NCBI GenBank assembly: GCA_910575615.1
Contig: CAJTEX010000002.1
Location: 1-64,000, forward strand
DNA from: Bacteroidales bacterium
GTDB lineage: Bacteria > Bacteroidota > Bacteroidia > Bacteroidales > Muribaculaceae
Direction: 5' to 3'
DNA: 64,000 nucleotides
Positions 8,854 through 16,852 of this stretch are shown here, piece after piece; positions within the stretch are counted from its first letter, which is position 1; each line of letters opens with the position of its first letter. A program made the position numbers and the translations under genes. Below the pieces are notes generated by a model. The model saw nothing but the letters and a program-made list of their open reading frames with translations, was not told the DNA's origin and did not search any database.

Positions 8854-8990
8854 GCATTAAAGCTTCAAGTTATGGAAACATCAAGGCATCAAGTTATCAT
8901 GACAACAATACATGAAGGCATCAAGGTATGAAGGCATCAAAGCATCGAAGTATAAAAGCATCAAGGTATCATTGTATCAAACTATCAAGA
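8854..8990 (+). repeat. Degenerate CATCAAGGTAT-type repeats before the mobilization genes
   Basis: About a dozen imperfect copies of (g)catcaag(g/t)tat with spacers form a ~24-nt periodic array. It ends just before the conserved part of the RHH gene. If translated from the ATG at 8912 it gives an eight-residue repeat of the form IKxSxYxx. The place is where oriT of such elements usually lies, so iteron-like or relaxosome-binding function is possible. Confidence 0.6.
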
Positions 8991-9001
8991 CAACGAATAA
9001 T

Positions 9002-9382
9002 ATGACAACAATAAAATCTGAAACTATCAAAATACGAGTTGACTCGCAGACTCTTTCGGAGATTCAATCAAGAGCCGACAGATACACCAATGGAAATCTG
9101 AGCGCATTCGTGCGCTGCGCCACACTCCAATACAATGAGAAACAAGTTGCTGAACGTGAGAATCCCCAGATGATTGCGTCGCTTAACTCTGCGCTCAAAC
9201 TTATCGGCAGGATCGGAACAAACTCCAATCAGGTCATCAGGCATATCAACGAGCAGCAGAAGATGTTTCCTTTATACCTCAAGGCGTCGGATCTTCTTCC
9301 CTTCAGACAATTTCACAACGACTGGACCACAGTGCAGGATATGTTGAAGTATCTGTATAATCTCATAACCAACGCCAGATGA
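9002..9382 (+). CDS. Ribbon-helix-helix relaxosome protein (MobC-like)
   Basis: A 126-aa accessory mobilization protein. The start MTTIKSETIKIRVDSQTLSE matches the first strand of a ribbon-helix-helix DNA-binding fold. The C-terminal half carries the IGTNSNQVIRHINEQ pattern seen in MobC/BmgB-type proteins that help the relaxase load at oriT. The ATG at 9002 is chosen because homology-like sequence begins there. The in-frame ATG at 8912 would add 30 residues encoded by the tandem repeats and cannot be excluded. It overlaps the relaxase by ATGA. Confidence 0.8.
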   Translation: MTTIKSETIKIRVDSQTLSEIQSRADRYTNGNLSAFVRCATLQYNEKQVAERENPQMIASLNSALKLIGRIGTNSNQVIRHINEQQKMFPLYLKASDLLPFRQFHNDWTTVQDMLKYLYNLITNAR

Positions 9383-11139
9383 TAGTAAAGAAACTCAGCG
9401 ATGTGTCCGGCGGTGCATTTCCCGGTGCCAGGTATAATGAAATAAAGGTAGCGGCAGGTGTTGCTCAGCTAATGGCGATGGAGAACGTGAGTGAGGCATT
9501 GCGTCACAATGTGGATATTCTTCATCACTTCGGTCTCGATGCATCGGCGGAGATTGAGCGTTACTTTAAAGACCGTTCTCAGACTTATGGAAATACAATA
9601 ACAACCCGTTTTCAGTTCCATGTGTCGGCATCGGTCAAGGGAAGAGTGATGTCTCCGGAGGAATTGACCGATTTCGCCCGTGAGCTGATGAAAGGCATGG
9701 GCTATGCCCGACAGCCGTATTTCGTTTATGCGCATCATGACACCGGAAACAATCACGTCCACATACTGTCAACACGGATAAAGCCTAACGGCTTCCCGAT
9801 TTCCGACCATCAGGACAGGCGAAGGCTAAACGAGTGTGCCAACCGGATTCTTGCATCAGATATCAGTAAAGACATCGACCATATCTTCAGCTACGATTAT
9901 GAGACCGAGGGGCAGTTCGCTAATATCGTCACGGCTCACGGCTACAAGATGGAGAAGTCTCCCGACGGCTACCACCTTTTCAAATGCGGAGGCGATGCCG
10001 GGAATATCGCCATCGGCGACATTTTCAGCCTGATTACCAAGAACAGTGCTCGGTGCAAGGAGCGTGCGAAACAGCTTCGTGCCATTATCAAGAAATACAA
10101 GTCGGAGATAGCCGGGGGAAAATGTCAGAATGTCGAAAATGTCAAAGTGTCAGAAGATGGAAAGAAAAAGCCGATTCGCACAAAATCGAATAACGACATA
10201 AAGAAGATCCTTGACAGCAACGGTCAGCCGTTGGATAAGGGGACGCTGGATAAGACACAACAGCTGCTCGATACGCTGAAAACCCGCTTTGGCATAGACA
10301 TATTCTTTCAGAAAGACAGAAATGGTCAGGTCCGGGGTTATGGCATTGTTGACCATTCAGGGAAGATAGCCTTTGACGGCAGTAAGGTGATGAAGCTTTC
10401 CGAACTGATAGATTTCGCCATCAAGCCGGAGCGAAAGCCATCGCCGCTTGACATATACCGCGACCTGTTCACCGTCGAGGTCGGGAATGACAGCCGCAGC
10501 GATTATATGCGTATCAATTTCTCGGATGGCACTACTACTTATCAAAAGTCAATCTCGCCGAGACAATCGGCATGGTATATGGGCGTGAAAGACAACGAGC
10601 GAAAGGATGTAGGTCTGACGATAGCCGCCACGATGTTTTCCGAGGAGATACTCACAGAGTATTTGAAACGGCACCCAATCCATAATCCACTTGACAGGAT
10701 AAAGGATGTCTCGGCAGTCAAGCTCCGCAATAGCAACTATGGCTTACGAATATTGCATACCGACGGATATACGCCGCTCATAGAGATGAGCCGAGATGAA
10801 AAGAATCAGTTCATGACTATTCAATCAGATGACAAAGCGAAGCATGACTTCCTGATGGTTCTTGCTGCCCATCATCTGACACGGACGGATGCCGTCATGA
10901 TTAAAGACAGCATAAAACAGCGCACCCTCACTCAGACCGCAGCCCGTGTGCTTCCTACGCGCCCGCAGGACTACACTACGGAACAATCAAAACTCTTCGC
11001 GCTCAATCTTTCTTCAGTCCTCTCTTCCCTCAATGTCAACTCCGCAGCATCGGGCCACAAGCGCGAACACGAAGTCGGCAAACACACCCGATACGACGAC
11101 ATAGACGACCGCCAGCCCGACACCAAACTGTCAATGTAA
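9379..11139 (+). CDS. Relaxase / mobilization nuclease
   Basis: A 586-aa conjugative relaxase that would nick oriT and lead the strand into a recipient through a helper's transfer apparatus. The metal-binding three-histidine motif is clear at about residues 118-127 (HHDTGNNHVH), and the N-terminal GARYNEIK region supplies candidate catalytic tyrosine. The C-terminal half is charged and unrecognised. It is coupled by a 4-nt overlap to the RHH protein, as usual for mob gene pairs. No transfer-channel genes accompany it. Confidence 0.88.
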   Translation: MIVKKLSDVSGGAFPGARYNEIKVAAGVAQLMAMENVSEALRHNVDILHHFGLDASAEIERYFKDRSQTYGNTITTRFQFHVSASVKGRVMSPEELTDFARELMKGMGYARQPYFVYAHHDTGNNHVHILSTRIKPNGFPISDHQDRRRLNECANRILASDISKDIDHIFSYDYETEGQFANIVTAHGYKMEKSPDGYHLFKCGGDAGNIAIGDIFSLITKNSARCKERAKQLRAIIKKYKSEIAGGKCQNVENVKVSEDGKKKPIRTKSNNDIKKILDSNGQPLDKGTLDKTQQLLDTLKTRFGIDIFFQKDRNGQVRGYGIVDHSGKIAFDGSKVMKLSELIDFAIKPERKPSPLDIYRDLFTVEVGNDSRSDYMRINFSDGTTTYQKSISPRQSAWYMGVKDNERKDVGLTIAATMFSEEILTEYLKRHPIHNPLDRIKDVSAVKLRNSNYGLRILHTDGYTPLIEMSRDEKNQFMTIQSDDKAKHDFLMVLAAHHLTRTDAVMIKDSIKQRTLTQTAARVLPTRPQDYTTEQSKLFALNLSSVLSSLNVNSAASGHKREHEVGKHTRYDDIDDRQPDTKLSM

Positions 11140-11213
11140 TACTATAAGGAGCAGAATTTCTGTCTGTCAATAAATTTCCACTGCATTACGCCCTCTGTTT
11201 CAGAATATTTTAT

Positions 11214-11221
11214 TAAATTTG
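11214..11221 (+). promoter_or_regulatory. -7 box for the restriction operon
   Basis: TAAATTTG, 136 nt before the methyltransferase. No good -33 box is seen. The remaining 11140-11356 gap shows no gene. Confidence 0.5.
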
Positions 11222-11356
11222 CAACCTAAACGCGCCAGCGCAGACAAAGACCACCGATGTAAGTAATAACTTATATACAACATATAACGGAACTTACTTG
11301 TAGCCGCAAAAGGTTTGGTCGCCTGTCTGCCTACTCGGAAGTTCTAACTTTATGGC

Positions 11357-12544
11357 ATGAGCGAAAAATGCTTTACTCATATAGACCTGTTCGCAGGTGC
11401 CGGAGGACTTTCCGAGGGTTTGTCCGAAGCTGGCTTTCATAGTCTTTTCGCTAATGAAGTCGTACCAGTATATGCGAGTACGTATGCCCGGAACCACATT
11501 GGAGCTAAAGTTCTAACCAATGATATACGCTCAATAAATGCCGATGAAATTAGAGAAGAATTAGGTCTTATCAAAGGTGAGCTTGATTTACTCGCCGGTG
11601 GACCTCCGTGTCAGGGATTCTCAATAAATGCTCCTGTCCGTAGTAATGAAGACCATCGAAATCATCTCTTCAAAGATTATCTGCGTTTCGTCTCCGCGTT
11701 CATGCCGAAGGTAGTTCTTATTGAAAATGTTCCCGGTCTAGTGTCATTCGAGCATGGCGCGACACTCCATGCCATATTGGAGGCTCTTGCAGATTTAGGC
11801 TATGGTGCGGATGTCCGCATTCTCGGAGCTGCATATTACGGTGTGCCTCAGATGAGATGGAGAACAATCATAATAGGGTTCAGAGGTGCTGAATTGCCGG
11901 ACTGTGCTTTCCCGGCTCCCGTATTCCATGCTCCCATCAGACCTAATTTCACCTCTACTTTTGACGGTCGCAATCTTGTATGCGCTCCATCACCGAATAT
12001 CGAAGCAAGATTCACGACAGTCCACGAAGCTATCGGAGACTTGCCTGTATTGGAATGTGGAGAAAGAGGTGAAACTATCAAACAATATAGGTGTGATCCG
12101 TTTTGCGATTATCAACGCTCATTACGCCAAGGTTCCACCGGGGTATTCAATCATGAATCTCCGGCTCTTTCCAAATTGAATATTGAGCGCATGACGCATA
12201 TACCACCGGGAGGCAACTGGACTGATATACCTTTTGAAATGCTTCCTAAAGGTATGCAGAAAGCTCGTCAGTCAGACCACACTAAACGCTATGGTCGCGT
12301 TGCAAAGGATGGTCTCGCGTCTACAATTCTCACCAAATGTGATCCCCATTGGGGTGCATTCATTCACTATGAACAGAATCGCTCGTTCACAGTGCGTGAG
12401 GCGGCCCGCATACAGTCATTCCCCGACCATTACATTTTCAATGGCTCTTTGGCGGAACAATTTGCCCAGGTTGGCAATGCTGTTCCTCCATTGCTCGCAA
12501 AAGCTATCGGAGAATGTCTCTATAACATCGTTAAAAATTATTGA
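11357..12544 (+). CDS. DNA cytosine-5 methyltransferase
   Basis: A 395-aa C5 methyltransferase, inferred to protect the host from the endonuclease encoded 1 nt downstream. Motifs occur in order: I (DLFAGAGGLSEG, residue 10 on), IV with the catalytic cysteine (GGPPCQGFS), VI (ENVPGL), VIII (QMRWRTIIIG) and X (QVGNAVPPLLA). The variable target-recognition region lies between about 200 and 300. It is the first gene of a five-gene cargo run with gaps of 1, 8, 1 and 29 nt (discounting the IS). The target sequence cannot be read from the protein. Confidence 0.95.
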   Translation: MSEKCFTHIDLFAGAGGLSEGLSEAGFHSLFANEVVPVYASTYARNHIGAKVLTNDIRSINADEIREELGLIKGELDLLAGGPPCQGFSINAPVRSNEDHRNHLFKDYLRFVSAFMPKVVLIENVPGLVSFEHGATLHAILEALADLGYGADVRILGAAYYGVPQMRWRTIIIGFRGAELPDCAFPAPVFHAPIRPNFTSTFDGRNLVCAPSPNIEARFTTVHEAIGDLPVLECGERGETIKQYRCDPFCDYQRSLRQGSTGVFNHESPALSKLNIERMTHIPPGGNWTDIPFEMLPKGMQKARQSDHTKRYGRVAKDGLASTILTKCDPHWGAFIHYEQNRSFTVREAARIQSFPDHYIFNGSLAEQFAQVGNAVPPLLAKAIGECLYNIVKNY

Positions 12545-12545
12545 T

Positions 12546-13466
12546 ATGGCAGGATATATTGCAGAATTTTTTGGCTACGCCGCTTCTGATAAATCACAAT
12601 CGGCACTTGCCACCGCAGCAAGAAAAAATTGTCCTTTTCTTGGTTCTTTCTGTGTAAAAACGCTCTCAAGAGATAAAATTATATCTGGGGTGTGCGCTAT
12701 TCGGCAGAAGACTGCCGGATCTCCCAATGTGATATGTTGCCCAGTCAGACTATACGCAGACAATTACAAAATGCTTCGGCTTATCGCTAATAGGGCTTTT
12801 AGACAAGAACTTAATCTCTATGCTGGACGAGTTGCAGTTGAAAAAGCAAAAGAAGAAAGCGGAGCGATAGCTGTGTTTGGCAAAGGTTGGGGCGGCGAAT
12901 TAAGATTACCGCAGAGAAAAGGAATGGGGTCTTATTTCGTTGATTGGGTACTTGCACGTTTAGATGGTCAGGGAGAACTTGCAGAACTTACCGCCATAGA
13001 AGTGCAGACGATTGATACTACAGGAAGTTATGGAAATGCGCAGAAAGTTCTCGCAGAAAGCAGAGAGGTGATAAGTGACACCGCTGGGCTTAACTGGGAG
13101 AATGTATCTAAGCGAATTATACCACAGATTATATACAAAGGACAAGTTCTTCAACGTGAAGACCTTTGTAGAAGCGGCCTTTTTCTTGTATGCCCAAAAC
13201 CTGTATATCAACGCATTCTTGACAGGCTCGGAGGTATTGAAAAACTTCCTGAATTCCCAAGTCAGCCTGCCTCTATTAACTTTATTGCCTACGACACCAA
13301 CGCAGAACAGAAAGACGGAGAAATTACGCCGTTAGGTATTGTGGAAGAACATTGTACTACGGTCTATAAGGTGCAAGAGGCATTTTCTTCGCTCAATCTA
13401 CCAGAGGGGAATGTTTACAAGGAAGCTATTTCAAGGACTCTATATCCAGAACGCTATCAAGATTAA
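12546..13466 (+). CDS. NotI-family type II restriction endonuclease
   Basis: A 306-aa endonuclease. Features shared with NotI are the N-terminal IAEFFG, CPFL, GVC and CP-R cysteines of the iron-binding fold, a GGEL segment, then VDW-LA and the catalytic EVQTIDTTGSY, which keeps the E-x-Q of NotI. Start ATG 12546 is 1 nt after the methyltransferase stop; an in-frame upstream extension lies inside that gene and is rejected. It is inferred to cut a GC-rich rare site unless methylated by the upstream enzyme. NotI itself reads an 8-bp site; whether this one does is unknown. Confidence 0.85.
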   Translation: MAGYIAEFFGYAASDKSQSALATAARKNCPFLGSFCVKTLSRDKIISGVCAIRQKTAGSPNVICCPVRLYADNYKMLRLIANRAFRQELNLYAGRVAVEKAKEESGAIAVFGKGWGGELRLPQRKGMGSYFVDWVLARLDGQGELAELTAIEVQTIDTTGSYGNAQKVLAESREVISDTAGLNWENVSKRIIPQIIYKGQVLQREDLCRSGLFLVCPKPVYQRILDRLGGIEKLPEFPSQPASINFIAYDTNAEQKDGEITPLGIVEEHCTTVYKVQEAFSSLNLPEGNVYKEAISRTLYPERYQD

Positions 13467-13805
13467 TTGCAAGTATGCTAATAAAGGAGCGTTCAATAAT
13501 CACATGGCTTCTCAATCCCGATATGATACAAGCGCCAAAAAACTTGGTGATTGCTCCTGCTTCTCATCCAATAAATCAGTCTATTCTCGGAAACCATCTT
13601 ATTGAATTAGATAAAATACGGAAGCAAAATCCTGAATGGGGTTTGCCGGAACTTCTTATGCCCTCTTTTGAAGAAGTGATGTATAAGAGCCACCAGTCGT
13701 TCGACAAGATAATGCCGCAATTATTTGAAGATTTTTGCGAAAGAGAAGAATGCGGCATACTACTGTGCCGTGGTAATGTTACTATTGTATACGGGTTCGG
13801 AGGGA

Positions 13806-13816
13806 ATCAATTAAAT
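13806..13816. repeat. Target-site duplication, left
   Basis: ATCAATTAAAT, identical to 15489-15499. An 11-bp exact duplication flanks the IS. Confidence 0.85.
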
Positions 13817-13842
13817 AGGGTGTTCAGTTAGTTGTTCCGTAT

Positions 13843-15102
13843 TCAGCTCACTTTTTTAAGTGTTTCGGTTCTATCTTTCACCCAATTGCGGGATAGATTG
13901 GCCTTGGCCCAGTCATCTATCTCCTTAAGTTTAACATTGGCCAAGCGTACTTTGAAATCTTGTTCATCAGCGACTGAATAGTCGATTGTCTTTGGATAAA
14001 GCGGTAACATCAGAATCATGGATGTGAAACCATACAGTTTGTTTGGCGACATCTTTGATTTTAGAATGCCGAAATCAGACTCGATTATGTCAGACGACAT
14101 GTTCTGTGCATTGTTGGTCAGATGTAGTAGTTTGGCTTCCTTTTTCAGATAGTCAAGCATACGTAATCCCAGAGTAGCCCTGCGGTTGTTAGCGTTTCCA
14201 ATTACATGCAAGATGATGTATTGTGAGCATTCACGATAGGTCTTCAAGCAAAATCCACGGGTCTTGCATATGGTTTCCACATGTCTGATCGCGTCGACAT
14301 CCACGGAGAGTTCCTCAAGCAGTCCACGATAATTCTCAAGGAAACAGAAAGCGTCCTTCGCCTTTTGCTCCAAAGAGTCCATATTGGTCAGCATGCGATT
14401 ACCCCATTCCACCCAGTCGGAGAGGTTCATGAACCTTGCAATCGCCCTCATGTTTGGAGGAAGAAGCCATGCAATGTCCGTCAAATGATATTGAAGGCGT
14501 ATCTTCCCAAGCTTTTGAGTAAGGCTCTTAAACTCTTCATCCTCAGCATAGACGGTCTTCATGCAGTTAGCAAGCGTATGACTTACGTCAAGATGCTGTG
14601 GAACTCCTGCCAATGCCATTCCGCCTTTCAAATTGTGACCTCCGTCGGAGACTCCATACTCAGGGCTGTGCCCTGCTTTTGCGGCTGCGCGCTCAATGGC
14701 ATCCTTCACATCATCCTTGGTGTTGGAGTCCGCAACACGCATATCCAACACTGTCGCGTCAGAATGTCTCAAAGCTCTTCCAGGATGCTTCGACGGGATG
14801 CCGAGAGTCAGCAGAAGTTTCTGTCGGTTGACCGTGAGGCTTTCGTCCTGAATTATGGCATAGGCCTCATCGCGGCTCTTGTCATCGTCATAGACAGACA
14901 GGCCGAGCTTGAGCATCCAGTTACGCACAGTGGTATAGGACGGCGCCTTCCCGCAAGTGCCACCGAGAACATCTTCAAAGGTCTTCAGTATCTCGACCAC
15001 AGTGCGCAGGCCGCATGAAGTCTTGACATATATGAAGACACAGAGCAGTACTATTTGGATTGAGTATCGATGTCCTTCAACCGGGTCAAAATGCGCGACC
15101 AT
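13843..15102 (-). CDS. IS transposase, catalytic part
   Basis: A 419-aa frame from ATG. Candidate DDE residues are D in VSDGGHNLKGG, D in HLDVSHTLAN, and E in DIIESDFGILKSK, spaced as in RNase H-fold transposases. The frame is open upstream of the ATG through the A9 run at 15135-15143, so the functional enzyme is probably the -1 frameshift product of the upstream frame plus this one (about 493 aa). Which IS family it belongs to is unclear. Confidence 0.75.
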   Translation of the reverse strand: MVAHFDPVEGHRYSIQIVLLCVFIYVKTSCGLRTVVEILKTFEDVLGGTCGKAPSYTTVRNWMLKLGLSVYDDDKSRDEAYAIIQDESLTVNRQKLLLTLGIPSKHPGRALRHSDATVLDMRVADSNTKDDVKDAIERAAAKAGHSPEYGVSDGGHNLKGGMALAGVPQHLDVSHTLANCMKTVYAEDEEFKSLTQKLGKIRLQYHLTDIAWLLPPNMRAIARFMNLSDWVEWGNRMLTNMDSLEQKAKDAFCFLENYRGLLEELSVDVDAIRHVETICKTRGFCLKTYRECSQYIILHVIGNANNRRATLGLRMLDYLKKEAKLLHLTNNAQNMSSDIIESDFGILKSKMSPNKLYGFTSMILMLPLYPKTIDYSVADEQDFKVRLANVKLKEIDDWAKANLSRNWVKDRTETLKKVS

Positions 15103-15323
15103 TGTTCTTTGCTGAACACTGGCTTCGGCTCTTCTTTTTTTTTGAGTTCCTTGCGCATCTCGTCCATCTTGGCTTTGGCGGCCACGATTTTAGCGTTGGC
15201 AGCCTGCTTTTGAGCCTCAAGTTTGCCTTCAAGTCTGGCAACCTCCTTGCGAAGGCGCTTCAGCTCCTCTTCCGGGGTCTCCTGACTATGCTTTGAGTCT
15301 GATTTTCTCATCATTTTTCGCAT
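15051..15323 (-). CDS. IS upstream frame (coiled-coil N-terminus of transposase)
   Basis: A 90-aa lysine/glutamate-rich frame with a heptad-like coiled coil (EELKRLRKEVARLEGKL). It contains an A9-G run at 15134-15143 on the minus strand, a classic -1 slippery site. Slippage there moves ribosomes into the catalytic frame; without it the short protein ends at 15051. This arrangement is known from other two-frame IS elements. Confidence 0.65.
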   Translation of the reverse strand: MRKMMRKSDSKHSQETPEEELKRLRKEVARLEGKLEAQKQAANAKIVAAKAKMDEMRKELKKKEEPKPVFSKEQWSRILTRLKDIDTQSK

Positions 15324-15488
15324 CTTAAATAGTTGTTTTTTAGACTGTAAAGATACTAAAAATTAATGAATTATCCAAATTTTCAATGTACTATTTCGTC
15401 TCTGAAAACAAGAATTTCCAGCACGTGATTTTTATGTAAAATCCGGTGTTCTGGATGCCGTTTTTCGGAACGTCAAACTGAACACCCT

Positions 15489-15499
15489 ATCAATTAAAT
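15489..15499. repeat. Target-site duplication, right
   Basis: ATCAATTAAAT, identical to 13806-13816. Confidence 0.85.
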
Positions 15500-16028
15500 A
15501 TTTGGCATTTTACCGAACAAAACGGCAACAGCGTTTTCAATTTCTACACATGTAATGTCAGTACGATTGATAATATCGGAGTAGGGATTGCTGATACTCT
15601 GTTGGCAGACAATCTATTATTTTCAGGCTCTTTAGAGGAACGGCAACATAAATTAGCTTTTATTGCGGGATTTGTCGCCACCTATGTTGCTGTTAAACAA
15701 TATGTAAAAGTAGAGACTGTCGTCATCCCCCAAGGCAAGTTTACAGCCATTGAGGGCACCCCGCTTGAATACATCGAAAAAAAGAAAGTCCTCAATCAGA
15801 CTGGTCAAGAAGTAATAGTCATGGATTCCAAATGGTTTCGTAAAATCATAAACGACAACGACATCTATGTACGTGGCTTCTTCCGTATGCAAAACAAAAA
15901 GAATGAGTTTGGTGAATGGTACAAAGAACTTATCTTCGTTGATTCATTCGTCCGACATGGTTATCATAGAAATGCCAAAATAGAGGACGATGACACCGAA
16001 GAACAATTAGAATCTGAACAGCCCTAAC

Positions 16029-16823
16029 ATGTATATCATAAGCTGGAATATAAACGGTCTTGCATCGCGCTTTTCCGAGTTGCAGAAACTCGTGGAAGAT
16101 TATTCTCCTGACTTTGTCTGTTTGCAAAAAGTCAGGAATAACTCGTTGCGCGAAAAGTTCGGGATTACCGGCTATCGGCAACTCTATACAATGCAGGACA
16201 TTGGAAAGTGGAGTGGTGTTATGATATACTCCAAAATTTCGTCTGATGTAGATTCTCATACTGCATTTCTTTCTATGCCGCAGCGCATACAAACTCCCGA
16301 ATTAAGCCGGGAGGGGCACTTGCAGGTTTATGACTGTAACGACTTTATTATCGTAAATGCTTATGTGCCATTTGCCAATTTCGATATTGAGGGCGCTGTG
16401 GAATATCGAAAGAAGTGGGATATTGAGTTTCGCCGTCTGATTTGTGAACTGGTCAAAAAGAAACCTGTCGTTATTTGCGGCGACCTCAATATCGTTCACA
16501 CTCAAAAGGATTCCTGCGAAGCTAATATTGAAATGAACCGTCCCTGCTTCACTCGGATGGAACGTGATAATTTCAATCAACTGCTTGCCGAGGCAAATTT
16601 GGCAGACGCATACCGCTCAGTTTACTGCGATGAACAGGCCGTCACCTTTTACGGCAACTATCGCAACATGAAAATTGGGAACCGCCTTGATTATTTTCTT
16701 ATCAGTCGTTCCTTTCTTCCATCGTTGGTCGCTTCCGATATTCTTACAAACTTCGGCACAGGGCAGAGTGTCCCGATTATCCTTGACTTTACCCCCGGTG
16801 TTCCTGGTCACAGGCTGGTATAA
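16029..16823 (+). CDS. ExoIII/AP-endonuclease-like protein with altered active site
   Basis: A 264-aa endonuclease/exonuclease/phosphatase-fold protein closest in pattern to exonuclease III. Retained: N in SWNINGL, Y in NAYVP, D and N in CGDLNI, D in RLDYFLIS. Changed relative to E. coli ExoIII: the metal-ligand glutamate of LQETK is lysine here (LQKVR), and the SDH triplet near the C-terminus is GQS. Normal AP-endonuclease catalysis may therefore be lost or altered. It follows the interrupted gene by 1 nt and sits in the NotI-type restriction operon, suggesting an accessory role in that system or in DNA end handling. It could also be a decayed copy. Confidence 0.75.
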   Translation: MYIISWNINGLASRFSELQKLVEDYSPDFVCLQKVRNNSLREKFGITGYRQLYTMQDIGKWSGVMIYSKISSDVDSHTAFLSMPQRIQTPELSREGHLQVYDCNDFIIVNAYVPFANFDIEGAVEYRKKWDIEFRRLICELVKKKPVVICGDLNIVHTQKDSCEANIEMNRPCFTRMERDNFNQLLAEANLADAYRSVYCDEQAVTFYGNYRNMKIGNRLDYFLISRSFLPSLVASDILTNFGTGQSVPIILDFTPGVPGHRLV

Positions 16824-16852
16824 TACAAGAAAATCAATGTAACGCATCTGTT

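Larger units (their letters stand above)
13817..15488 (-). mobile_element. Insertion sequence, 1672 bp
   Basis: Terminal inverted repeats of about 23 bp begin AGGGTGTTCAGTT (13817-13839 and 15466-15488, three mismatches). It carries two overlapping minus-strand frames that form one transposase by probable -1 frameshifting. The exact 11-bp target duplication and clean termini point to a recent insertion. I cannot place it in a common IS family with confidence; an ISNCY-type group with long target duplications is one possibility. Confidence 0.85.
13475..16027 (+). pseudogene. Unknown accessory gene split by the insertion sequence
   Basis: Removing the IS (13817-15488) and one 11-bp target duplicate restores one uninterrupted frame of 289 codons: 114 before the break at 13816 and 175 from 15500 to 16027. 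The gap contains no stop codon or frameshift. The N-terminal half (MLIKERSIITWLLNPD) is unrecognised. The C-terminal half (KWFRKIINDNDIYVRGFFR to RHGYHRNAKI) resembles a family of unknown proteins I recall from Bacteroidales mobile DNA. It starts 8 nt after the NotI-like gene and ends 1 nt before the ExoIII-like gene, so it belonged to that operon. The two exons could still be expressed as fragments. Confidence 0.8.

Noticed and set aside
8854-8990. CRISPR array
   Set aside because: Units are short, imperfect and without unique spacers of constant length; no cas genes in the window.
12234-12545. N-terminal extension of the NotI-like gene
   Set aside because: It lies inside the methyltransferase gene; the ATG at 12546 directly begins the NotI-like sequence.
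14281-15018. 245-aa plus-strand frame within the IS
   Set aside because: Antisense to the transposase, no motifs; IS transposase on the minus strand explains the segment.
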